The position numbers were made by a program, and so were the translations under genes. The notes beneath the pieces are model-generated. The model was not told the DNA's origin. It did no database searches and saw only the letters and a program-made list of their open reading frames with translations. Of a stretch of DNA of 64,000 nt, positions 26,162 through 35,166 are shown piece by piece (position 1 is the first letter of the stretch; each line of letters starts with the position of its first letter). The stretch comes from Paenibacillus sp. RUD330 (GTDB lineage: Bacteria > Bacillota > Bacilli > Paenibacillales > Paenibacillaceae), in contig NZ_CP022655.2 in assembly GCF_002243345.2 (NCBI RefSeq), forward strand, positions 4,094,501-4,158,500, in the 5' to 3' direction.

Positions 26162-26173
26162 GCATTGTACGAA
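26152..26173 (-). repeat. Right copy of 22-bp inverted repeat (recombinase site)
   Basis: Perfect reverse complement of 25040-25061; the 6-bp centre is 26159-26164. Flanks outside the 22 bases differ between the copies, as expected for exchanged sites. Confidence 0.85.
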
Positions 26174-26244
26174 CTTATCATAACTCGTCGCTCGGCATTT
26201 TAGACAGACTCATTATTCCGTCTTTTTAAGGCAGGTGGCGTTGC

Positions 26245-26439
26245 ATGGATTTAGATGAAGAAGCTTTGATTGAATTGATTGAATCGACAAGGGATCGTCT
26301 GCTGGAGGTCTATCAGATCCACCCTACTTTTCTGCATCCGCTAGTCATTCAATACAGCACGGAATTGGACAGGCTGCTGGATCTGTATATGCACAAAACC
26401 CAGACTGCGCCGAGCCATACACCCAGAGGAGGTACGTAA
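26245..26439 (+). CDS. Spo0E-like aspartyl-phosphate phosphatase
   Basis: 64 residues with the Spo0E-family core HPLVIQYSTELDRLLDLYM (consensus H-P-x-V-x-x-x-S-x-x-L-D-x-x-I-x-x-Y). Such proteins dephosphorylate Spo0A~P and hold back sporulation. Start ATG 26245 after AGGCAGGTGG. It ends directly before the ATG of the GGDEF-EAL gene (stop TAA then ATG at 26440), so both are one operon. The recombinase is divergent 83 bases upstream. Confidence 0.85.
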   Translation: MDLDEEALIELIESTRDRLLEVYQIHPTFLHPLVIQYSTELDRLLDLYMHKTQTAPSHTPRGGT

Positions 26440-28185
26440 ATGCCGTTTGTTCATCGCCCTTTTCATTCTTACCTGTGGGGGAGCCTATTTCTATGCCTTG
26501 CCGTAATTTCTCTGGGAGAATGGCTGATTCCTGCGCCCGGCTCCCAGATGGTCTGGCTGATTTTCTTGATTCCGATCTTTGTCTTTTCCTATGAATTCGG
26601 TTATAAGGGCGGGATATCGTTCACCTTCATCGGCCTCCTCTGCGAAGTGCTGATTACTTGGAATGATTTCACGGACGGAGATCTCCGTGCCTCCCAGCTG
26701 ATTCGGATCTTTGAAGCCATGATTGTCCTGCTGGCTTTTGCGGTCGCGATCAGCGCCCTTGCCCATCGCCTGCATAAAAAGCGCAAAAGACTGGAGCAGA
26801 TGGATTTCCGCGATCCTTTGACCAACCTTTACAACCGTACCGCCATCCAGTTGGAGCTTGTGCGTCTCGTCGATGCGGGCCGCGCCCATCCGCCGACGAT
26901 ATCCTGCATCTTCATCGATGTCGATGATTTCAACTATATCAACGATACCTTCGGCCACGATGTTGGCGATGAATGCCTCAAAGAAATCGCCTTGAGACTG
27001 CGAGAGGAGCTTCCGGAAAACTCGCAGCTGTGCGCCAGACTTGGCGGAGACGAATTCATCGTCGTCCTCCTCGATTGCGAAAAAAAACAAGCGGAGGAAT
27101 GGGCTCGAAACCTGATCTCAACATTGTCGGGCTACACTTACCTGCACTCGCTGAATCCGACCTTCAGCGCGGGGATTTCCAATTACCCTGCTGACTGCCA
27201 GTCCGTCACCGAGATTTTCCAGCACTCGGATATCGCGATGTACCAAGCCAAGCGCGAAGGCAAAAACCGGGTCCGGACGTATATCAAGGAAAACAAGCTT
27301 GAGCTGCTCAGCGACATGCGGATGGAGCAGGAGCTGCGCGCATCCTGGAGCAGGCGGGACTTCCAGCTTGTCTATCAGCCGCAAGCCGAGGTAGCCTCAG
27401 GAAAAATAATCGGCCTGGAAGCGCTGCTGCGCTGGGACCATCCGGAATACGGAAGCATACCTCCCGATACCTTCATCCCCATTCTCGAGCGTACCGATCT
27501 CATCGTGCCGATCGGCGAATGGGTGCTCCTCGAAGCATGCCGCATGGGCAGATTCTGGCAGAGAGCGGGCTTTCATGATTTGCGGATGGCCGTCAATATT
27601 TCCCCGGTCCAGCTGAAGGAGCCTCTGTTCGCTTCGGCCGTCAGCAACGCGCTGCGCCTTACTACCCTGTCCCCGCAATCGTTGGAGCTCGAGATTACCG
27701 AGAGGATCGCCATGATCCACAGCGAGACCTGCATCCAGAAGCTCCTGGAGCTGAAGGACATCGGCATCCGGCTCGCGATGGACGACTTCGGCAGCGGGTA
27801 CTCGTCCTTGAATTATTTGATCCGTTATCCCCTCGATAGGATCAAGCTGGACAAGGAGTTCGTGCAGGCCTTGAACGATTCGGCCAATGACGCCGTATTG
27901 TTCGAATCCCTGATCGGTCTCCTGCATCGCTTGAATCTGAGCGTAGTGGCCGAGGGAGTCGAAACGCAGGAGCAGCTTCAATTCTGCAAGCTTCACGCAT
28001 GCGATTTTGTCCAAGGATACTTGATCGGACGACCGATGAACGCAGAGCAGCTGGCGCATTATTTTCACGGAATGCTCGAACAGCCGTCAATAAGGGAAGG
28101 ACATGAAAGGACTGGACATGAACATTCTGCCGGCAAGCTCGAGGCATCGACGCCGGTTCTACATAGAAATGAAGTCACTTGCTAG
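26440..28185 (+). CDS. Membrane GGDEF-EAL protein (c-di-GMP turnover)
   Basis: 581 residues. N-terminal membrane region of three to four helices (about 12-105), then a short basic linker. The GGDEF domain (about 120-280) has an intact active site (LCARLGGDEFIVVL). The EAL domain (about 300-545) has EALLRW, DDFGSGYSSL, and VAEGVET, all of the residues expected for an active phosphodiesterase. Which activity dominates cannot be told. Coupled to the upstream spo0E-like gene, linking c-di-GMP and Spo0A control in one transcript. The C-terminal 40 residues are a non-conserved polar tail. Confidence 0.95.
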   Translation: MPFVHRPFHSYLWGSLFLCLAVISLGEWLIPAPGSQMVWLIFLIPIFVFSYEFGYKGGISFTFIGLLCEVLITWNDFTDGDLRASQLIRIFEAMIVLLAFAVAISALAHRLHKKRKRLEQMDFRDPLTNLYNRTAIQLELVRLVDAGRAHPPTISCIFIDVDDFNYINDTFGHDVGDECLKEIALRLREELPENSQLCARLGGDEFIVVLLDCEKKQAEEWARNLISTLSGYTYLHSLNPTFSAGISNYPADCQSVTEIFQHSDIAMYQAKREGKNRVRTYIKENKLELLSDMRMEQELRASWSRRDFQLVYQPQAEVASGKIIGLEALLRWDHPEYGSIPPDTFIPILERTDLIVPIGEWVLLEACRMGRFWQRAGFHDLRMAVNISPVQLKEPLFASAVSNALRLTTLSPQSLELEITERIAMIHSETCIQKLLELKDIGIRLAMDDFGSGYSSLNYLIRYPLDRIKLDKEFVQALNDSANDAVLFESLIGLLHRLNLSVVAEGVETQEQLQFCKLHACDFVQGYLIGRPMNAEQLAHYFHGMLEQPSIREGHERTGHEHSAGKLEASTPVLHRNEVTC

Positions 28186-28264
28186 GGGGGAGAAGCTCGG
28201 TTCCCCACAACTCTGCACGGAAACCCCCTCCTCGCTGACCGAGACAAATGCAGGCTGTACAAGC

Positions 28265-28309
28265 CAAAAAAACCGCAAGGACGGACATGTGACATGTCCA
28301 TCCTTGCGG
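28265..28309 (-). terminator. Leftward terminator of secreted-protein gene
   Basis: CCGCAAGGA (28273-28281) pairs with TCCTTGCGG (28301-28309), with an inner GGACATGT/ACATGTCC stem, followed on the minus strand by seven T. Confidence 0.85.
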
Positions 28310-28401
28310 AATCCGGTCTGGCCGCTCTCCGATTCTCCTTGCGACCCTCAGCCTCTCGTTCCCTTTCATACTCCTGCGTCTCTTTTTATTGGTTCGATCC
28401 C

Positions 28402-29262
28402 TTACTTTTGCGCGCTCAGGCTTTCCAGCTTCTCGATCTGCTTCTCATAGAGCGGGAGCAGCTTGGCAAGCGCTTCCTTGATCGCTGCTGCATCCTTGGA
28501 TTCGGCGGCCTTGTCCAATTCGATCCGGGCATTGAAGAACCCGGATTCGGCCGAAGACGATGAAGTGACGCTGCTCCACGGAACTTGTACCGGGGAGGCC
28601 TCTCCCGCCGAATCGGCGATAACTTTTTCGGCTTGAAGGGCCGGCACGGCGATTACGGCGCTTTTGCCCTCCTTGCCGCTTGGCTCGGAGTCCTCCAGCC
28701 CCCGGATGGCAAAGCTCGTCTGGCCGGATTCCGGGCCTTCAAGCTTGAAGGCCGCCGTGCCGGATGGCGATATGACCGCCGGCTGGGTCCGGATCGTGAA
28801 GGAAACGCCGTCCTTCGTCGACTGGAATTCTCCGCCGCCTGCCGGGACGAGGGCAGCTGCCTCGCCGGACTTCAGCGTCACGGTATCGGCCTGAACGGCT
28901 GAGGCTCCGCTCTTGGCCAGCTTTTTCATGGCGGAGTCGTACTTGTCCAGCGTCTCCTTCCAGGCGTCCGCCGTTTCCGGGGCATACTGGCGGGCAAGCT
29001 CCAGCGGATCGGCGAGCTTGATCGCCTTCATCGTCGCGACAGCTTTATCCGACGTGGATGCTGCGGTGACTGCCTCTGCCGACAGGACGGCTGCCTTGCC
29101 GGCCGTTGCGGGCTTGCTGCCAGCTCCAGCCTTTTCCAGGGAAGCGGCATACTGCTTGGTCAGCGTCGGGCTGATCGCGGCATTGGCCGCAACCGGGCTT
29201 GCCACGGCGGCGAGCAGGACGGCTGACAGGGCGACACGGCTGGCGATTTGGTTTCGTTTCAT
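28402..29262 (-). CDS. Secreted protein, Ala-rich, unknown
   Basis: 286 residues from ATG 29262 (AAGGAG upstream; the frame opens at 29373). Clear signal peptide MKRNQIASRVALSAVLLAAV ending VAANA. The mature part is Ala/Ser/Lys-rich, with helices at the N- and C-termini (LSAEAVTAAST; AAAIKEALAKLLPLYEKQIEKLESLSAQK) around a beta-rich middle. No family recognised. It is divergent from an OmpR-type two-component pair and may be its target. Confidence 0.6.
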   Translation of the reverse strand: MKRNQIASRVALSAVLLAAVASPVAANAAISPTLTKQYAASLEKAGAGSKPATAGKAAVLSAEAVTAASTSDKAVATMKAIKLADPLELARQYAPETADAWKETLDKYDSAMKKLAKSGASAVQADTVTLKSGEAAALVPAGGGEFQSTKDGVSFTIRTQPAVISPSGTAAFKLEGPESGQTSFAIRGLEDSEPSGKEGKSAVIAVPALQAEKVIADSAGEASPVQVPWSSVTSSSSAESGFFNARIELDKAAESKDAAAIKEALAKLLPLYEKQIEKLESLSAQK

Positions 29263-29382
29263 GGTTGAACACTCCTTGGGATATGGGATGGCTGGTACCG
29301 TTCCCACTTTACGCCGAGGGTGTGGCAGCCGATTGGTGAATTTGTGGAAAAACGATGGCACGGGACCATCCATCCGAACGGG

Positions 29383-29392
29383 TTGCTATAAT
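29383..29392 (+). promoter_or_regulatory. Extended minus-10 promoter of two-component operon
   Basis: TTGCTATAAT contains a TG-n-TATAAT extended minus-10; the minus-35 is weak. Lies about 35 bases before the GTG start. Confidence 0.55.
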
Positions 29393-29426
29393 AGGGACAG
29401 AATTCCACCCGTTCAGGAGGGTTACC

Positions 29427-30152
29427 GTGCAGGAATATACGATTGCCGTCGTGGATGACGATCCCCATATACGCGAATTAGTCGAAGCTTATCTGCGCAA
29501 GGAAAATTACCGTACGATCGGGCTCGGCTCGGGCGAGGCCGCCTTGGAGCTGCTTGAAGGCGATCCCCCTCATATGTGGGTGCTCGATCTCATGCTGCCC
29601 GGCATGGATGGCTACGAGCTGTGCCGCCGCATCCGCGACACGGCGGAGGTGCCGATCATCATGATCTCCGCCAAGGACAACGAGGTCGACAAAATTCTCG
29701 GACTCGAGCTCGGCAGCGACGATTATCTCGTCAAGCCGTTCAGCCCGCGCGAGCTCGTCGCCCGCGTCAAGCGCCAGCTGCAGCGGCTCCGCCGGCTGCA
29801 AGGCATGGAGGAAGCGCCGGCATCCGCCGTCCGCATCGATGCGGGGCCGCTGCTTCTTTTGCCCGAGGAAAGAAGGGTATTCTGGCATCGCGAGGAGGTC
29901 GACCTCACCTCCAAGGAATATGCGCTGCTCCAGCTGTTCGCCGAGCGCCCGAACCGCGCCTACACGAGAGAAGAGCTGCTCGTGCAAGTATGGGGCGACG
30001 ATTATTTCGGCAGCGACCGGGCGGTCGACCATCTGCTCAAGAGACTCCGCAAAAAGATCGCCGGGCTGCCCGTCGAGGCGGTCTGGGGACACGGCTACCG
30101 GCTGCGCGCCGAGGAAGGGGGAGCCCGCCATGAAGCTGCTCCATCAAATTAA
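29427..30152 (+). CDS. OmpR-family response regulator
   Basis: 241 residues from GTG 29427 (CAGGAGGG five bases upstream). Receiver domain: acidic pair in VVDDDPH, phospho-acceptor Asp in WVLDLMLPGMDG, Thr/Ser switch in PIIMISAKD and Lys in YLVKPFSPREL. Winged-helix output domain from about 135 (VDLTSKEYALLQLFAERPNRAYTREELL; VDHLLKRLRKKI). It overlaps the kinase start by 23 bases, so the two are co-translated. Confidence 0.95.
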   Translation: MQEYTIAVVDDDPHIRELVEAYLRKENYRTIGLGSGEAALELLEGDPPHMWVLDLMLPGMDGYELCRRIRDTAEVPIIMISAKDNEVDKILGLELGSDDYLVKPFSPRELVARVKRQLQRLRRLQGMEEAPASAVRIDAGPLLLLPEERRVFWHREEVDLTSKEYALLQLFAERPNRAYTREELLVQVWGDDYFGSDRAVDHLLKRLRKKIAGLPVEAVWGHGYRLRAEEGGARHEAAPSN

Positions 30153-31653
30153 CCTCGCCTTCGGAGCGGTGCTGATCGTCGTGCTCGGGACGGCCGCGCT
30201 CCTGATCCATTTCGTTCTGCTCGACCATTTCATCGGCTCGCAGAAACAGGAGCTGCGGACGATGGGAGCGAGCATCGCCTCTTCCCTGGAGGTCACGCAG
30301 GCACAGGCTTCCTTCAGCAGCACCGGGATGGCCGCGGTCCGTCCGACGGATACGATGAAGCCCGATTTGTCGATCGGGAGCATCGGGAAGAGCCCGCTGA
30401 TCGCCACGGCCAGGGACAATTCCGGAAGCAGCGAGACGGGCGCGAAGACCTACAGGCCGCAGCCTCGGTCAACGGTTCTGACTGCGGCCGACGTGCAGGC
30501 GATCGTGACCGATCCAAGCGGCAAAATCGTGACCGACAGCGTCGCCCTCCCCTCCGGCATGGCCGCCTCGTTCGTGCCGGCCGAGCTGCAGGGAGTCCGT
30601 CTTTCCTCGCAATCTGCGCAGGCCATGCAAGCGACCATGACGCTGAAGGAGCTGTGGACAGGCGCGGACAGCCGCTACATGGTCCAGGTCAATGAGGTTC
30701 CGCAGGGCACGCTCACCCTGCTCGCGCCGATGAGCAAGGTGAAGGCGCTGGAGAAAGCGCTGTTCGGACGCCTGCTCTTTGTGCTGGCAGGCGGAGGCGT
30801 CCTCGTCCTGCTGCTCAGCCTGTTCATTACGAAGAAGCTCATCCGTCCTCTCATGGAGCTGCGGGAGGAGCTTAAGAAGGTCAAGCAGCGCCAGTTCGCC
30901 GAAGTCCGGCTGATCCGAGCCGGCGGCGAGATCGGCTCCGTCGCCCGCACCGTCCATGAGCTAGCCGGGGAACTGGACCGCTACAACCGCGTGCAGAAGC
31001 AGTTTTTCCAGAACGCGTCCCATGAGCTCAAGACTCCGCTCATGTCGATCGCCGGTTATGCCGAGGGCATCCGCGACGGCGTATTCGAAGGCGAGGGCTC
31101 CCGGCGCGGCCTCGACATCATTCTCAGCGAGAGCGGACGGCTCAAGAAGCTCGTCTCCGAGATGACGCTGCTCGCCAAGCTCGACAGCGAGGAGGATATA
31201 TTCCGCTCCGCTCCGGTGCCGCTGCGGGAGCTGGTCGACGAGGCGCGCGAGCGGATGAACCCGATGCTGATGAAGAAAGGGCTCAAGCTTGTCGTGGAAG
31301 CCGGGCCGGATGCGGCCGAAGCGCTGACGGTCGAGGCGGACAAGGACAAGCTGCTGCAGGCGCTGCTCAACATCGTCGCCAATGCGGCCCGGCATGCCCG
31401 AAGCATCATTACGATCCGGATCGAGTCCGACTCCAAGGGCATCCAGCTCACGGTCGCGGACGACGGCTCCGGCTTTCCCGAATCGCTGCTTCCCCAGCTG
31501 TTCCACCGCTTCGTCAAAGGCAAGGACGGCGACACCGGCCTCGGCCTCGCCATCTCCCGCGCCATTGTGGAACGCTCCGGCGGATTCATCCGGGCCGGGA
31601 ACCAGGCAAGCGGCGGAGCCGTCATCTCCATGGGCTTCCCTCCTTCCGGCTAG
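30130..31653 (+). CDS. Sensor histidine kinase
   Basis: 507 residues. Transmembrane helices at about 9-31 and 212-235 bound an extracytoplasmic domain of some 180 residues, rich in Ser/Thr/Ala. HAMP follows, then HisKA with His in FFQNASHELKTPLMSI, and HATPase with N-box NIVANAARHA, DDGSGFP and GDTGLGLAIS. Partner of the overlapping OmpR-type regulator. The signal is unknown; the divergent secreted protein is a plausible target or ligand. Confidence 0.93.
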   Translation: MKLLHQINLAFGAVLIVVLGTAALLIHFVLLDHFIGSQKQELRTMGASIASSLEVTQAQASFSSTGMAAVRPTDTMKPDLSIGSIGKSPLIATARDNSGSSETGAKTYRPQPRSTVLTAADVQAIVTDPSGKIVTDSVALPSGMAASFVPAELQGVRLSSQSAQAMQATMTLKELWTGADSRYMVQVNEVPQGTLTLLAPMSKVKALEKALFGRLLFVLAGGGVLVLLLSLFITKKLIRPLMELREELKKVKQRQFAEVRLIRAGGEIGSVARTVHELAGELDRYNRVQKQFFQNASHELKTPLMSIAGYAEGIRDGVFEGEGSRRGLDIILSESGRLKKLVSEMTLLAKLDSEEDIFRSAPVPLRELVDEARERMNPMLMKKGLKLVVEAGPDAAEALTVEADKDKLLQALLNIVANAARHARSIITIRIESDSKGIQLTVADDGSGFPESLLPQLFHRFVKGKDGDTGLGLAISRAIVERSGGFIRAGNQASGGAVISMGFPPSG

Positions 31654-31660
31654 CCATGCC

Positions 31661-31697
31661 AAAAAAGAGCCTCCTTCCGCCCGGGAAAGAGGCTCTT
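31661..31697 (-). terminator. Terminator between kinase and ABC operon
   Basis: AAGAGCCTC/GAGGCTCTT stem; six T on the minus side (end of the ABC operon), weaker on the plus side. Confidence 0.8.
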
Positions 31698-31773
31698 GCT
31701 TATCCACACAGCCTTGGTCCATGCGGCTTTAGTCCATAGGCTTAAGACCGCGAGGCTTTTATGCTTCCGGACT

Positions 31774-32637
31774 TTATTTCATGCCCGAAATATTGTAATT
31801 CTCGATGATATGCTTCTGGAAGAAGACGAAGATGATCATGATCGGAACGACCATGAATGCCGCTCCCGCCATCTGCAGCGCGAAGTTGGTTCCGTGCTGG
31901 CCCTTCAGCAGCGACAGGCCGACCGAGAGGGTGTACAGCTTCTCGTCGTTGGCGATGATGAGCGGCCACAGGAAGCTGTTCCAGCCCCCGATGAACGTGA
32001 GGATCGCCTGCACGGCCAGAATCGGCTTGGACATCGGCAGGACGATCTGGGCGAACAGCCGGAATTCGCTCGCCCCGTCGAGGCGTGTCGCCTCCATGAT
32101 CTCATCGGGCAGCGTCGACATGAACTGCCGGAACAGGAAGATGCCGAAGGCGCTCGTGAAGCCCGGCAGCACGATGCCGAGCATCGTGTTGGTGAGGCTC
32201 ACGCTGTTCAGGATCAGGTAGACCGGAATCATCGTCACCTGGCCCGGTATCATCATCGTGGCGAGCACGAGCAGGAACATTTTCTCGCGTCCCTTGAAGC
32301 TGTACTTGGCGAAGCCGAAGCCGGCCATCGCGTTCAGCAGCAGCCCGACGAAGGAGAACAGCGTGATGAGCAGCGTGTTGGTCAGGTAGGTGCCGAAGTC
32401 CATCTCGGTGAACAGCTTGCCGAAGTTGTCGAACGTGAAGGCTTCCGGCCACAGAGTCGGCGGAATGCGCTTGATCTCCCCTTCCGTCTTGAACGAGGAG
32501 AGCAGCATCCAGATGAACGGCAAAATCATCGCGACGCCGAATACGGTCAGCACGATGCCGGCGGCCCACTGCTGCAGCTTATCCCGCGAGCGGCCGGTCG
32601 GGGCTGCCGATTGCGCTTGTTTAGGTGTCAAGGACAT
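31774..32637 (-). CDS. Carbohydrate ABC transporter permease (MalG type)
   Basis: 287 residues, six transmembrane helices, with the CUT1 EAA loop DEIMEATRLDGASEFRLFAQIVLPMSKP. The N-terminus is cytoplasmic and charged (LTPKQAQSAAPTGRSRDKLQ). Third gene of a binding protein-permease-permease operon; no ATPase is encoded, so it probably uses a shared MsmX-type ATPase encoded elsewhere. Confidence 0.95.
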   Translation of the reverse strand: MSLTPKQAQSAAPTGRSRDKLQQWAAGIVLTVFGVAMILPFIWMLLSSFKTEGEIKRIPPTLWPEAFTFDNFGKLFTEMDFGTYLTNTLLITLFSFVGLLLNAMAGFGFAKYSFKGREKMFLLVLATMMIPGQVTMIPVYLILNSVSLTNTMLGIVLPGFTSAFGIFLFRQFMSTLPDEIMEATRLDGASEFRLFAQIVLPMSKPILAVQAILTFIGGWNSFLWPLIIANDEKLYTLSVGLSLLKGQHGTNFALQMAGAAFMVVPIMIIFVFFQKHIIENYNISGMK

Positions 32638-32650
32638 GACGGTAAGCCTC

Positions 32651-33544
32651 CTATTCCTCGGCTTGCTTCCGCTGGAGTCTCAGCTGGAGCAGGGTGACGG
32701 CGATGATGATGAAGAAGAGCACGAACGATCCGGCGGCGGCATAGCCGAAGTTGCTGAACTGGAAGCCGTTCTGGTAAATGAACAGAGACGCGGATACGGT
32801 GCCGTTGAGCGGCCCGCCCTGGGTCATGACGAAAGGCTCTTCGAAGAACTGCAGCCAGCCGATCATCGTCGTCACGCTGACGAAGAAGATGGCGAAGCGC
32901 ATCATCGGAATCGTAATCCGGGTCAGCTGCTGCCAGTTGCTGGCGCCGTCCAGCTGCGCCGCCTCGTAGTACGAGCGGTCGATGCCCTGCAGCGCCGCGA
33001 TGAAGATGATCATGTTGAGGCCGATGCTGCGCCACAGCGCCAGCAGGATGAGCGACAGCTTGGCGATCGTCGGGTCGGTCAGCCAGGCCACCTTGCCGAA
33101 GCCGAGCGACGTCAGGACGTAATTGAAGAGGCCGATGCCCGGATTGTACAGATAGCTCCAGACGACGGCCACGGCCACGACGTTCGTCACGGACGGCAGG
33201 TAATAGACGACCCTGAATACCTTGAACGCGCGCGAGCGTCCGAAGTTGATCAGCAGGGCGGCTCCGAGCGAGCAGGCGATGACGAGCGGCACCCCGATGA
33301 CGACGTAGAACAGCGTGTTGCGCAGCGCCAGCAGGAAGACGGGATCGCCCAGCACATCGGCATAATTCTGCAGGCCGACGAACTTGATGCTGGAGTAGTT
33401 GGCCAGCCCCGCCAGGTCCATGTCGGTCAAGCTGATGTAGACCGCGACGAGAATGGGCAGCAGGGAGAACACGGCTAGCAGGATGAGGGTCGGTCCGATG
33501 AAGACGTACGGCGCAGCCCTTGAAGGTCCTTTCATCCATTTCAC
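32651..33544 (-). CDS. Carbohydrate ABC transporter permease (MalF type)
   Basis: 297 residues with six helices and the EAA-loop segment YYEAAQLDGASNWQQLTRITIPMM. Lies 13 bases before the second permease. The short N-terminus before the first helix is usual for Gram-positive CUT1 MalF-type proteins. Confidence 0.95.
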   Translation of the reverse strand: MKWMKGPSRAAPYVFIGPTLILLAVFSLLPILVAVYISLTDMDLAGLANYSSIKFVGLQNYADVLGDPVFLLALRNTLFYVVIGVPLVIACSLGAALLINFGRSRAFKVFRVVYYLPSVTNVVAVAVVWSYLYNPGIGLFNYVLTSLGFGKVAWLTDPTIAKLSLILLALWRSIGLNMIIFIAALQGIDRSYYEAAQLDGASNWQQLTRITIPMMRFAIFFVSVTTMIGWLQFFEEPFVMTQGGPLNGTVSASLFIYQNGFQFSNFGYAAAGSFVLFFIIIAVTLLQLRLQRKQAEE

Positions 33545-33582
33545 TTCCTTTACGGGTCCTGACGGAAGGCGGAGTGCAGATC

Positions 33583-33611
33583 AGCCGGCTGCCGGAGATT
33601 CCGGCAGCCGG
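33583..33611 (-). other. Intra-operon hairpin after binding-protein gene
   Basis: CCGGCTGCCGG and CCGGCAGCCGG pair perfectly around AGATT. No T-run follows, so it probably protects the upstream mRNA, giving more binding protein than permease. Confidence 0.6.
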
Positions 33612-33629
33612 CCCCTGGCCGTCAGCGAT

Positions 33630-34874
33630 TTATTTGTCCAGCAGCTGCTGGGATTGCGCGTTGAAGTCTTTGAGCTGGGCATCGATATTTCCGTTCGCGC
33701 GGTAGATCTGCTCGAAGGTTTTCACGAAGTTTTGGGAGATGTTGTCCCAGGCTTTGACCAGCGGCATCGGCTCGGCGTTTTTCAGCTGCTCGCCGACGAC
33801 GCTCATGTTGGCATCCCCGCTCAGCTGCGGATCTTCCCATGCCTTCATGTTGGCCGGCAGCTCGCCGGTCTGCTTCATCCATTCCAGCTGGTTTTCCGGC
33901 TTGCTCAGGAAGGAGACGAACTTCATCGCTTCCGCCTTGTGGTCGGTGAAGTTGAACACGGTCAGGTTGGAGCCGCCGAGCGAGCTCATGTTGTTCTCCT
34001 TGGCGGGAAGAACGGCCGTCGCCCATTTGCCGTCGATGTCCGGAATCTGGTCCTTGATCGTCTTGATCATCCAAGGCCCGCTGATGAACATCGGCACCAT
34101 GCCGTCGCCGCCGAACGTCTGGGACGTATCGAGGCCGAGATCGATCGGAGCGTATCCGTTCTTGAAGAAGCTGTCCAGGTAAGCGACCGTGTCGCGGTAT
34201 TGCGGCTGGTCGAATTGCGCTTTGTTGCCCTCGATCAGCTTGGCGCCGTTCTGGCGGGCGAACATGAAGCTGAGCGTCGGCTCCTTCGGGTCGAACCCGA
34301 TGCCGTATTTGTCCTTGCCCCGCTCGGTCAGCTTCTTGGAGGCGTCAAGCAGCTCATCCCAGGTTTTCGGAGCGTGGTCGTAGCCGACGGACTTCAGCAC
34401 ATCGGTGCGGTAGAACAGGATTCTCGTTTCAGCCAGCCAGGGCACGCCGACGGTTTTGCCGTCGAACTGGGTGGAGGTGACGGTGCCCTTGAAGAAATTG
34501 TCCGCTGCAAGCTCGGGGTAGCTGCCGAGGTCGGCCGTCAGATCGGCGAGAGCTCCAGCCGCAGCGAACTCCGGCATCCAGGTTGTGCCCATCTGCAGCA
34601 CGTCGGGACCTTTCTTGGAAGCGACCGCCGTCAGCAGCTTGTCATGGGCGCTGCCCCAAGGGATCGCCTGAACCTTGACCGTGACGTTCGGATTTTCTTT
34701 GGTGAAGGCGGCTGCCATCTGCTCCATCGGCTTGCTGCTGTCTCCCATCGCCCAGACGGAGAGAGTGACCTTGCCTCCGTCAGCGGAGTCGCTGCCGCCC
34801 GAAGAGCATCCCGCCAAAGCGGTTCCTGCGAGCATGACGGCCGCGATGGCGGCGCTTGCAGTTTTCGTTTTCAT
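33630..34874 (-). CDS. Sugar ABC transporter binding lipoprotein
   Basis: 414 residues. Lipoprotein signal with lipobox LAGC (MKTKTASAAIAAVMLAGTALAGC split at the Cys). Family-1 solute-binding pattern: VTLSVWAMGDSSKPMEQMAAAFTKENPNVTVKVQAIPW, later GPWMIKTIKDQIPDIDGKWATAVLP. First gene of the operon; strong promoter and LacI-type operator upstream. Given the divergent GH94 gene, the ligand may be beta-1,2-glucooligosaccharides (inference). Confidence 0.93.
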   Translation of the reverse strand: MKTKTASAAIAAVMLAGTALAGCSSGGSDSADGGKVTLSVWAMGDSSKPMEQMAAAFTKENPNVTVKVQAIPWGSAHDKLLTAVASKKGPDVLQMGTTWMPEFAAAGALADLTADLGSYPELAADNFFKGTVTSTQFDGKTVGVPWLAETRILFYRTDVLKSVGYDHAPKTWDELLDASKKLTERGKDKYGIGFDPKEPTLSFMFARQNGAKLIEGNKAQFDQPQYRDTVAYLDSFFKNGYAPIDLGLDTSQTFGGDGMVPMFISGPWMIKTIKDQIPDIDGKWATAVLPAKENNMSSLGGSNLTVFNFTDHKAEAMKFVSFLSKPENQLEWMKQTGELPANMKAWEDPQLSGDANMSVVGEQLKNAEPMPLVKAWDNISQNFVKTFEQIYRANGNIDAQLKDFNAQSQQLLDK

Positions 34875-34910
34875 TTGTATTTCCTCCCCTGGTTAAGTTG
34901 CCCTTTGCTC

Positions 34911-34960
34911 AATTGAAACGTTTCGAATTGAATTATAGATCAACTTGAAATCGCATTCAA
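34911..34960 (-). promoter_or_regulatory. ABC operon promoter with LacI-type operator
   Basis: Minus strand TTGAAT (34955-34960), 17-base spacer, TATAAT (34932-34937). Immediately downstream, at the expected transcription start, lies the palindrome GAAACGTTTC (34915-34924), the core of LacI/GalR-type operators. Confidence 0.75.
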
Positions 34961-35051
34961 GGCTTTTTTGATGAAGATATTCCCCTTCATATATAGCCGA
35001 ATAGGCCCCCCTTCCCTAAAGAATTCGCTTACATTGATTTTCAACTAAGGT

Positions 35052-35108
35052 TTGACTTCATTTCCCACCTTTGTTTATACTCGGATTACGTGTTGTCGAA
35101 ACGTTTTT
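35052..35108 (+). promoter_or_regulatory. GH94 promoter with LacI-type operator
   Basis: TTGACT, 18 bases, TATACT (35076-35081). CGAAACGTTTT at 35097-35107 follows the start point and shares the AAACGTTT core with the operator in front of the ABC operon. One LacI protein probably controls both. Confidence 0.7.
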
Positions 35109-35166
35109 ATTATCTTTTTTCCAGATAAGCAGGCGTTTCTTGTCTATCGAAAGGAGGAAACACCCT

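Noticed and set aside
25040-26173. Insertion sequence with terminal inverted repeats
   Set aside because: The enclosed enzyme is a tyrosine recombinase, not a DDE transposase; no target-site duplication is visible outside the repeats.
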